This document shows, in pieces, positions 26,431 through 33,015 of a stretch of DNA of 36,141 nt. The stretch is taken from positions 1 through 36,141 of the forward strand of contig CALKAA010000112.1 of assembly GCA_937983495.1 (NCBI GenBank), given 5' to 3'. The number at the start of each line of letters is the position of its first letter. Positions within the stretch are counted from its first letter, which is position 1. The DNA comes from an uncultured Gemmobacter sp. GTDB taxonomy: Bacteria; Pseudomonadota; Alphaproteobacteria; Rhodobacterales; Rhodobacteraceae. Position numbers and translations under genes: made by a program. A model generated the notes under the pieces. The model ran no database searches and was not told the DNA's origin. It saw only the letters and a list, made by a program, of their open reading frames with translations.

Positions 26431-28020
26431 TCAGGCGCGTTTCAGTTGACGCTCGAGGTGTAGCGCGTGTCCGCTAAGGGTATCTCGTTCGGGAGTGCTG
26501 AATTTGACCAAAGTGGCACCACCAGGCAAGGCGCGCAATTCGCAACGGATCAGCCTGCCATCCAGCAGACGCACTTCGCCCGCCAGCATGTCACAATTTG
26601 CGGCCGTGTTACAAAATGCTTCGGCTTCTGCCCAGAAGCTGCTGGGGGCGCAGCGGTCTTGCCACCATTTGCAAATCTGTTTGAGACTGGTCTGGCCAAG
26701 GCTGCTGGCCGGATCATGGTCCCACAGGGCGGCGTAGCTGGAATTGGCAAGCACCAGCGCCCCACCCGAGGAAAAGACCGCGACGGCTTGATCCAGGGCA
26801 TCCAGCACCGATTGGCCAAGCTCCAGATCTGCCCGAAAGCGCCGGATGCGCGACATTTCGGTCGAGATGTCATCAAACATCAGGGCCAATGCCCCATTGG
26901 GGTGCGGGCGGCCGACCAATCGGTAAGTCTGCCCGGATGGCAGGTTCCAGGTTTCTTCATAAAGGCCAGAGGAGGCGGCCTTTTCCAGCTCGCTCATCTG
27001 TTTGCGCCAGCTTCGATAATCTTTCGGCTCCGGGATCATGTTGCGGTCCCGCATGGCATCCAGAAAGGCAAAAAGTGTTGGGCGTGCCGAAAGAAAATCT
27101 GGCGGCAGTTCACAGAGGTCCAGAAGCGCCGGATTGAACAGGGCCAACTGTCGCTGCCTGTCAAAGATGGCAAGGCCGGTGGGCAGATGAGCAAAAGTCT
27201 TGGTCAGGGTCTGGGTGAAGTCGCGCAGCGACGATTCGGCCTTGACCGTTTGATCGCAGGGCGTTGCGTAGAACAGCCGCTCATTGCCATCTTCTTCATG
27301 TGTCACGTCATACCAGTTGCCTTCGCCATTGGGTGAGGGCAGTTTGTGTCGGTGGCTGGTAAAGCCTTGTGTCACATGAGTGGCCGTCATGCGCCCGTCA
27401 AACAGTCTGGGCAGCGGCCAGGTCAGATCACGACCTGCTTCAAGCCTGGTGGCGGCCTCAGCCAGATAGCGGGCATTGGCCCAGATGACCTCACCCGTCG
27501 CGCTCTCGCGCCAGATCAGCATCGGGCTGCGCGCAATCGCGGCACGAAGATGCTGAACCTCTTGATGCAGGGCCTTTTGTGTCAGCAGATCCTGATTACC
27601 CTTTTCAGGCAGGCTTTCGGCCTCATGCAGCGCAATACGGGTCAGGCCGCCCCGCAGTTCGGCTTCGACAGCCAGCATGCTACCGTCTGGCTGTGGCTCT
27701 GTCAGGGCGATCTGGCCGACCTCGTGCAGAACGGCCAGCCGTTGTTCCACCTCTGGAAAACGGGGGGCGAGATAGGCAAGCAAACGCAACCATGGCGACC
27801 CATTTCCACCTTGCGCGATCAGTGCCCGCGCCGAGGGGGTGGCGTCGATCAGCATATCGCCGTCGAACAGAAAGGTCGTGCCGCCGCTGCGATCCGCGAA
27901 AACTGTGGTGGATGTGTTGTCGCCGCTGCTGTGCAGGGCGGCAAGAAGGAAGATGCTGCCAAGGGCGATCAGCCCACAGGTCAACACCAGCACCATTGAG
28001 GGCACCCAATCCGTCAGCAT
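26431..28020 (-). CDS. divL: DivL-like PAS-domain sensor without kinase domain
   Basis: A 529-residue protein with one N-terminal membrane helix (about 7-28) followed by PAS-like modules at roughly 45-135 (degenerate), 155-260, 275-385 (AHLPTGLAIFDRQRQLALFN) and 400-507 (LDALDQAVAVFSSGGALVLA). It then stops; no histidine-phosphotransfer helices and no ATPase domain follow, and tsaE begins almost at once. Its place before tsaE-amgK-murU-addB-addA is the place of divL in Caulobacter, where DivL is a Tyr-bearing atypical kinase that acts on CckA. Rhodobacter capsulatus has a PAS protein called DivL that affects CtrA and gene-transfer-agent production. The symbol rests on synteny and PAS content. 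Confidence 0.72.
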   Translation of the reverse strand: MLTDWVPSMVLVLTCGLIALGSIFLLAALHSSGDNTSTTVFADRSGGTTFLFDGDMLIDATPSARALIAQGGNGSPWLRLLAYLAPRFPEVEQRLAVLHEVGQIALTEPQPDGSMLAVEAELRGGLTRIALHEAESLPEKGNQDLLTQKALHQEVQHLRAAIARSPMLIWRESATGEVIWANARYLAEAATRLEAGRDLTWPLPRLFDGRMTATHVTQGFTSHRHKLPSPNGEGNWYDVTHEEDGNERLFYATPCDQTVKAESSLRDFTQTLTKTFAHLPTGLAIFDRQRQLALFNPALLDLCELPPDFLSARPTLFAFLDAMRDRNMIPEPKDYRSWRKQMSELEKAASSGLYEETWNLPSGQTYRLVGRPHPNGALALMFDDISTEMSRIRRFRADLELGQSVLDALDQAVAVFSSGGALVLANSSYAALWDHDPASSLGQTSLKQICKWWQDRCAPSSFWAEAEAFCNTAANCDMLAGEVRLLDGRLIRCELRALPGGATLVKFSTPERDTLSGHALHLERQLKRA

Positions 28021-28068
28021 GTCGAATCCCCAAGCATTCTGCCTTTGGAGCAGCTTGCAGATGGAAGG

Positions 28069-28083
28069 TTAATGCTTGGTTAA
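28069..28083. promoter_or_regulatory. CtrA-type binding site upstream of divL-like gene
   Basis: The bases TTAATGCTTGGTTAA fit TTAA-N7-TTAA exactly. Read on the minus strand toward the gene they are TTAACC-N5-TTAACC, the full CtrA pattern known from Caulobacter. The site is 48 bases from the start codon of the divL-like gene, in the 104-base gap between it and the regB stop. Confidence 0.6.
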
Positions 28084-28124
28084 GGCTGCTCTGGCCCGAC
28101 TTGGCCTGAACCGGCGGCCTTGGC

Positions 28125-29477
28125 TTACATGTTCAGCGGATTTTGCCCCAATGGCCCGGCTGGTGCCACGATGCGTGCCAGTGGCCAGTGCAGTTCGACA
28201 ATGGCCCCGCCGCCTGCCTCCGGTGCCAGATTGGCAAAGGACAGCCGCGCGCCAGTTCGTTCCAACAGCGTTTTGGCAATGAATAGACCAAGCCCCATAC
28301 CTTCATATTCGGGGCGCTGATCCTGTCTTGCGGTTGGGTCCTGGCCTGGCCTTCGGCTGCGCAGGAAGGGCTCACCCAAACGCCCCAGTTCATGCGCCGG
28401 ATAGCCGGGGCCATCGTCGCGAATACGCATCACCAACTGATCTGCGCTCCATTCCGCTTCGACAGTGACGGTGGATCGGGCGAAATCCACGGCATTCTGG
28501 ATCAGGTTGCGTAGCCCGTGCAGCACTTCGGGTTGCCGCTGCACCAGCAGATCGGACGCATCGGGCTGGGGTGGGATCAGCGTAAAGGTAACGGTTTTGC
28601 CGCGCGCCATATGCGGTTCTGCCGCCTCGGCCAGCAGAGATGAAAGCGGCGCTTGCCGTAGGTGCAGGTCATCCCTCCCTGCCCTGCCCATGCTGCGCAG
28701 GATCTCGCGGCAGCGGTCAGCCTGTTCCCGGATCAGCCGGGCATCCGATTGCAGGTCCGGTTGATCGTCCAACTCGTCGATCAGCTCTGTGCTGACCAGC
28801 TTGATGGTTGCCAGAGGCGTGCCCAACTCATGCGCTGCTGCGGCAACAACGCCGCCAAGATCGGTCAGCTTCTGTGCCCTGGCCAGCGCCATCTGAGTGG
28901 CCAGCAGGGCCTCTTGCATGGCATGGATTTCTGCCGAAACGCGATGGGCATAAGAGCCGAGAAACAGAATTCCGATCACCACAGCCAGCCAGAAGCCAAA
29001 GGCAAACAGCGGTGGCAGGCTGAAGGTCATGCCGTCAGGCAGCGACAGCGGCAAATGCGTCACTGACAAGGCCGAAACACAGGCAATCGCAGCCCCGCCC
29101 AGAACCAGTGTCGCCCGTGCTGTCAGGGCCGTTGCCGAGATTGTCACGGGGGCTACGATCAGCAACACAAAAGGGTTGGTCAATCCGCCGGTCAACCATA
29201 GCAACAGCGCAAGCTGCGCCAGATCGAAGCTCAGCACCAGAAACACCTGATGCTCTGAAAGCCGGGTGTTTTCTGGGTAGAGAAATTGCAGGAACAGATT
29301 GCCAACGACAGACAGGCCGATCACCAGCATGCAAAGTCCGATTGGCAGACCGATGCCAAAGAGGCGGTGCGCTATCAGCAGCGTCACCCCCTGTCCAAGA
29401 ATGGCGGCCCAGCGGATCAGAGTCAGGGTGCGCAGTTGCAGCACACCGCCGGAGGAGGGAAAGGCAAGTTCGGTCAT
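28125..29477 (-). CDS. regB: Redox sensor histidine kinase RegB (PrrB)
   Basis: RegB is the membrane kinase that senses redox state and phosphorylates RegA to control photosynthesis, respiration, carbon and nitrogen fixation genes. The 450-residue product has about six N-terminal membrane helices (25-175), with the quinone-site motif GGLTNPF at 97-103 in the periplasmic loop. The phosphoacceptor H216 is in AAAHELGTPLATIK, and the redox-active cysteine of RegB corresponds to C256 in ADRCREILRSMG. N and G boxes follow (LRNLIQNAVDFA, RIRDDGPGY, GMGLGLFIAKTLLERTG). I chose ATG 29477; it is divergent from senC. All key sensory residues are present. Confidence 0.95.
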   Translation of the reverse strand: MTELAFPSSGGVLQLRTLTLIRWAAILGQGVTLLIAHRLFGIGLPIGLCMLVIGLSVVGNLFLQFLYPENTRLSEHQVFLVLSFDLAQLALLLWLTGGLTNPFVLLIVAPVTISATALTARATLVLGGAAIACVSALSVTHLPLSLPDGMTFSLPPLFAFGFWLAVVIGILFLGSYAHRVSAEIHAMQEALLATQMALARAQKLTDLGGVVAAAAHELGTPLATIKLVSTELIDELDDQPDLQSDARLIREQADRCREILRSMGRAGRDDLHLRQAPLSSLLAEAAEPHMARGKTVTFTLIPPQPDASDLLVQRQPEVLHGLRNLIQNAVDFARSTVTVEAEWSADQLVMRIRDDGPGYPAHELGRLGEPFLRSRRPGQDPTARQDQRPEYEGMGLGLFIAKTLLERTGARLSFANLAPEAGGGAIVELHWPLARIVAPAGPLGQNPLNM

Positions 29478-29567
29478 GGGGTGGCGTCCTGCCGCAGTTG
29501 CGGATTTGCCATTGTTAAAAGGCCTGTCATGCGGGATCAATGCGCCCGGAAACAGCGCAGGTGCATG

Positions 29568-30200
29568 ATGCAGAAACTTTATGCCGGAATTGCCGTGGCA
29601 GCCCTGGCCGGGATCGTGGTCGGGCCGCTGGTCTATCGCCAGATCAACAGCTCAACTGACCCCTTCATGGCGTGTCGTCAGGGGGCTGTGGGGGGTGGCG
29701 CAATTGGCGGACCGTTCACGCTGATCAATGGTGATGGCCAGACGGTGACCGATGCGCAGGTCATCACCAAACCGTCTCTGGTATATTTCGGCTATACCTT
29801 CTGCCCGGACATTTGCCCCTTTGATGCGGCGCGCAATGCGCAAGCTATCGACCTGCTGGAGGGCAAGGGGGTGGACGCCCAGCCGGTCTTTATCTCCATC
29901 GACCCAAAACGGGATACGCCCGAGGTGATGAAAGATTTTGCTGCGAACTTGCATCCGAAAATGGTGGGGCTGACGGGCAGCGAAGAACAGGTCAAAGCGG
30001 CCTCGCTGGCTTACAAGACATATTTCAAGGCGCAACCGGCAGAGGATGAGTTTTACCTCGTTGATCACTCGACCTTCACATATCTGGTCTTGCCGCAGAT
30101 TGGCTTTGTCGAGTTTTTCAAGCGGGAAACCACGCCGGAGCAGATGGCCGAGACCACAGCCTGTTACATAGAAGCTGCGAAAGGCCTGCCACAAAATTGA
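29568..30200 (+). CDS. senC: SCO1/SenC family copper chaperone
   Basis: A membrane-anchored thioredoxin-fold protein that delivers copper to cytochrome c oxidase. The 210-residue product has an N-terminal signal-anchor helix at about 5-22. The copper-binding CPDIC at C79 and C83 follows GYTF, the conserved FISIDPKRDTPEVM lies mid-protein, and the third ligand H167 is in YLVDHSTFTYLV. The start is ATG 29568 or the adjacent ATG 29565. It lies between divergent regB and downstream regA, the arrangement of Rhodobacter regB-senC-regA. Confidence 0.93.
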   Translation: MQKLYAGIAVAALAGIVVGPLVYRQINSSTDPFMACRQGAVGGGAIGGPFTLINGDGQTVTDAQVITKPSLVYFGYTFCPDICPFDAARNAQAIDLLEGKGVDAQPVFISIDPKRDTPEVMKDFAANLHPKMVGLTGSEEQVKAASLAYKTYFKAQPAEDEFYLVDHSTFTYLVLPQIGFVEFFKRETTPEQMAETTACYIEAAKGLPQN

Positions 30201-30257
30201 CCTTTGGCCCAAAGCGGCCTAGGTATTACACGGGTGGCGTGAAACGGGGATGAGGCA

Positions 30258-30812
30258 ATGATGGATGATCTGAGCGCCGAGCTGGGCCCGGACCGCACGT
30301 TGCTGCTGGTCGATGATGATGAATCCTTTGTGAAGCGCCTCGCCAAAGCGATGGAGAAGCGCGGCTTTATCACGGAAACGGCCGAAAGTGTCGCGGCTGG
30401 CAAGGCCATTGCGCAAAGCCGCCCGCCCGCCTATGCGGTGGTTGATCTGCGTCTGGAAGATGGCAATGGTCTCGATGTGGTCGAGGCTCTGCGTGAGCGT
30501 CGTCCGGATTGCCGTATTGTGGTTTTGACAGGATATGGGGCCATTGCAACGGCCGTCGCAGCTGTGAAAATCGGCGCTACAGACTATCTCTCAAAGCCTG
30601 CGGATGCCAATGAAGTGACCAATGCGCTTCTTGCGCGCGGGGAGGTTTTGCCAGAACCACCCGAAAACCCGATGTCGGCAGATCGGGTGCGTTGGGAACA
30701 TATTCAGCGTGTTTACGAGATGTGCGATCGCAATGTTTCGGAAACCGCGCGCCGTTTGAACATGCATCGGCGCACGCTGCAACGCATCCTCGCAAAGCGT
30801 AGCCCGAAATAA
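30258..30812 (+). CDS. regA: Redox response regulator RegA (PrrA)
   Basis: RegA is the DNA-binding response regulator paired with RegB. The product is 184 residues, the known RegA length. The receiver domain has LLLVDDDESF near the start and phosphoacceptor D63 in AVVDLRLEDGNGLD. Then come VLTGYGAIATAVAAVKIGA, the conserved Lys in DYLSKPAD, a proline-rich linker and a Fis-type helix-turn-helix (about 140-180) with NVSETARRLNMHRRTLQRIL, which is almost invariant among RegA proteins. Two adjacent ATG codons are possible starts; the first gives D63 numbering. It follows senC by 57 bases. Confidence 0.96.
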   Translation: MMDDLSAELGPDRTLLLVDDDESFVKRLAKAMEKRGFITETAESVAAGKAIAQSRPPAYAVVDLRLEDGNGLDVVEALRERRPDCRIVVLTGYGAIATAVAAVKIGATDYLSKPADANEVTNALLARGEVLPEPPENPMSADRVRWEHIQRVYEMCDRNVSETARRLNMHRRTLQRILAKRSPK

Positions 30813-30842
30813 GATTGCCGATTGGTCAATGCAGGATTATAA

Positions 30843-30863
30843 GCATGGGTAATATACCCGTGC
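30843..30863 (+). terminator. Hairpin between regA and hvrA
   Basis: GCATGGGTA - ATA - TACCCGTGC forms a 9-bp stem with one G-U pair and a three-base loop, 30 bases after the regA stop. It could be a terminator or attenuator, but the following TGGTATTCTTT is a poor T-run, and the near-palindrome could instead be an operator for hvrA. Confidence 0.35.
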
Positions 30864-30936
30864 TGGTATTCTTTGGTGCTTGCTAAAGATCGCCAGAAAT
30901 CCACAAAATGCCAGAAAACCCGCAAAGGAATGCCAG

Positions 30937-31245
30937 ATGGACCTGAACGCGCTTTCGCTGAAAGAATTGAAAGACCTGCAATCCCAGATTGCGCGCGCTA
31001 TTGCCTCTTATGAAGATCGCAAGAAGAAAGAGGCTGTCGCAGAGCTTGAGGATCGTGCGCGCCAGATGGGATTCTCCCTTGCCGAATTGCTGGGCACTTC
31101 ACCGGTGCGCAAACGAGCGCCTGCATCGGCCAAATACGCCAATCCCTCGAATCCGACGGAAACCTGGTCTGGCCGTGGCCGCAAACCGCGTTGGTTTGAG
31201 GCTGCGCTGGCCGAGGGCAAATCCCCCGAGGATATGGCCGTTTAA
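30937..31245 (+). CDS. hvrA: H-NS family nucleoid protein, HvrA-like
   Basis: A 102-residue H-NS-type DNA-binding protein. It has an N-terminal coiled-coil oligomerisation region (about 5-45, LKELKDLQSQIARAIASYED), a linker, and the C-terminal AT-hook-like H-NS motif YANPSNPTETWSGRGRKPRW at 67-86. In Rhodobacter capsulatus HvrA lies next to regA-senC-regB and modulates photosynthesis genes in low light and nitrogen genes. AAAGGA at 30925 supports ATG 30937. The name rests on the domain plus its position after regA; other H-NS paralogues would look similar. Confidence 0.88.
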   Translation: MDLNALSLKELKDLQSQIARAIASYEDRKKKEAVAELEDRARQMGFSLAELLGTSPVRKRAPASAKYANPSNPTETWSGRGRKPRWFEAALAEGKSPEDMAV

Positions 31246-31259
31246 GAATACCCGGCGGT

Positions 31260-31850
31260 TTAGCTGTCGATTTCCTGCAATAACGCCAAGTGCCGGGCTG
31301 TATAAGCAGCCCGCACTTCAACAGGCGGGCGCAGGCGGATCTCCACCTCGCACATGACAGCTTCGGCCGGGCGGCCAAAAAGGCGGTTGGCCTCTGTCAC
31401 ATCAAAGCCGGCAATTTGCACGGCCTCCAGCCATGCCGAAATCTTGTCTGCACTTTTGATGGATTTCTTGACCGTGGCCGGCAACTGCGCAGGAAGCCCA
31501 AAGCGAAGATGAATGGCTGCCGTCAGGCGCTGGTCCAATTCGCCATATGCGCTGCCAATCGCAGCTTTCACCGGGCTGATCATATCACCAATCACATATT
31601 CCGGCGCGTCATGCAAAAGGGCGGCCAGCTTCCATTTAGGGTCAATACCCGGATTTTGCAGAGCAAAAATCCGCTCTACCAGAATAGAATGTTCAGCGAC
31701 CGAATAAGGGTGATCGCCCAAGGTCTGACCATTCCAGCGCGCGACAAAGGCCAGGCCATGCGCAATATCTTCTACCTCAATATCCATTGGGGTCGGGTCC
31801 AGCAGGTCCAGCCTGCGCCCTGACAGCATCCTTTGCCATGCCCTTTTCAT
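31260..31850 (-). CDS. HD-domain phosphohydrolase (YfbR-like)
   Basis: A 196-residue HD-superfamily metal-dependent phosphohydrolase. The metal ligands are in HPYSVAEHSILVER (H54), LAALLHDAPEYVIGDM (H80, D81) and IKSADKISAWLEA. The nearest known type is the 5'-deoxynucleotidase YfbR, which uses the same HD pattern, but the substrate cannot be read from sequence. It converges on hvrA with a 14-base gap and is divergent from purU, with a 198-base gap that carries a nested dyad at 31875-31906. Confidence 0.75.
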   Translation of the reverse strand: MKRAWQRMLSGRRLDLLDPTPMDIEVEDIAHGLAFVARWNGQTLGDHPYSVAEHSILVERIFALQNPGIDPKWKLAALLHDAPEYVIGDMISPVKAAIGSAYGELDQRLTAAIHLRFGLPAQLPATVKKSIKSADKISAWLEAVQIAGFDVTEANRLFGRPAEAVMCEVEIRLRPPVEVRAAYTARHLALLQEIDS

Positions 31851-31874
31851 CTGGCCCTCCCTTTGTCACAGCAT

Positions 31875-31906
31875 TGCCGCGTGGCCTTGGCCAAGGCAAG
31901 GCGGCA
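31875..31906. repeat. Nested dyad symmetry in the HD-purU divergent gap
   Basis: The perfect 14-base palindrome GCCTTGGCCAAGGC (31884-31897) is flanked by a second matching pair, TGCCGC at 31875-31880 and GCGGCA at 31901-31906. It lies 25 bases from the HD gene start and about 140 from purU. It could be an operator or a transcript hairpin; there is no direct evidence for either. Confidence 0.45.
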
Positions 31907-32048
31907 GGGAAAACAAGGGCAGATGACGATTTCTGCTGAAACTTCGTGCCGCTTGTCGCTATCAGCGCTGATGTGTCGCATAAGGCAATCCGTCGTCCTG
32001 CCCATATGGCGACGCTTCAAGGCCGCTCATCGCTCAGGGAATGCACTG

Positions 32049-32945
32049 ATGACCTCCTCTTCCACGAACTTCGTCCTCACCGTCACCTGCCCTTCCACGC
32101 GCGGGATTGTTGCGGCAATCTCGGGCTTTCTGGCCTCGCAGGGCTGCAACATCACAGACAGCGCGCAGTTTGACGACCGTGAAACCGGTCGCTTTTTCAT
32201 GCGCGTGACTTTCGCCAGCGAAGATGGTGTCAGCGCCGTCGCCTTGCGTGACCAGTTCGCCGCCATCGCCACCCCATTTGGCATGGAATGGCAGATCGGC
32301 GCGGCGGGCGAAAAGATGAAGGTCATCATCATGGTTTCGCGCTTTGGCCATTGCCTGAATGACTTGCTCTACCGCTCCCGTATCGGTGCCCTGCCGATCG
32401 AGATCGTGGCTGTGATCTCTAACCATATGGATTATCAGAAAGTCGTGGTGAATCAGGATATTCCTTACTACTGCATCAAGGTGACCAAAGAAAACAAGGC
32501 GCAGGCCGAGGCTGAACAGATGCGCATTGTTCGCGAAACCGGGGCGGAGCTGATCGTTCTGGCCCGCTACATGCAGGTTCTGTCGGAGGAGATGTGCGCT
32601 GCCATGTCGGGGCGCATCATCAATATCCATCACTCCTTCCTGCCCAGCTTCAAAGGGGCCAACCCCTACAAGCAGGCCTTCGAGCGTGGCGTAAAGCTGA
32701 TCGGGGCCACCTCGCATTACGTCACCACCGATCTGGATGAAGGCCCGATCATCGAGCAAGACATCATCCGCGTGACCCATGCTCAATCGGGTGAAGACTA
32801 TGTCAGCCTTGGCCGTGATGTGGAGGCGCAGGTTCTGGCCCGCGCGATCCATGCCCATGTTCATCGCCGGGTCTTTCTGAACGGAAACAAAACCGTGGTG
32901 TTCCCTCCGTCGCCAGGCAGCTTTGCGTCTGAGCGGATGGGCTGA
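32049..32945 (+). CDS. purU: Formyltetrahydrofolate deformylase PurU
   Basis: PurU hydrolyses 10-formyltetrahydrofolate to formate and tetrahydrofolate, balancing one-carbon pools. The 298-residue product has an N-terminal ACT domain (about 5-85, NFVLTVTCPSTRGIVAAISG). A formyltransferase-type catalytic domain follows with MVSRFGHCLNDLLYR, VISNHMD, the catalytic-site INIHHSFLPSFKGANPY at 191-207, and HYVTTDLDEGPIIEQD with D230. ATG 32049 is preceded by AGGGA at 32036-32040. In some alphaproteobacteria PurU paralogues serve demethylation pathways (glycine betaine, DMSP), but no such genes are adjacent here. A terminator follows the stop. Confidence 0.93.
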   Translation: MTSSSTNFVLTVTCPSTRGIVAAISGFLASQGCNITDSAQFDDRETGRFFMRVTFASEDGVSAVALRDQFAAIATPFGMEWQIGAAGEKMKVIIMVSRFGHCLNDLLYRSRIGALPIEIVAVISNHMDYQKVVVNQDIPYYCIKVTKENKAQAEAEQMRIVRETGAELIVLARYMQVLSEEMCAAMSGRIINIHHSFLPSFKGANPYKQAFERGVKLIGATSHYVTTDLDEGPIIEQDIIRVTHAQSGEDYVSLGRDVEAQVLARAIHAHVHRRVFLNGNKTVVFPPSPGSFASERMG

Positions 32946-32962
32946 TACCGGATCGGTGTATC

Positions 32963-32983
32963 AGCGGCGATCACGCCGCTTTT
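32963..32983 (+). terminator. Rho-independent terminator of purU
   Basis: AGCGGCG - ATCA - CGCCGCT forms a GC-rich 7-bp stem directly followed by a short T-run (32980-32983), 18 bases after the purU stop. It also lies before the convergent ligase gene. An overlapping upstream hairpin (GCTGATAC at 32941-32948 with GTATCAGC at 32958-32965) shares its first bases. Confidence 0.6.
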
Positions 32984-33015
32984 CGCGGTGCGGGCAGGGT
33001 CTCTGCCTGCATCGC

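Noticed and set aside
29492..29503. Small inverted repeat CCGCAGTTGCGG between regB and senC
   Set aside because: It could be a regulator site in the divergent promoter region, but it is short and I cannot match it firmly to the degenerate RegA consensus.
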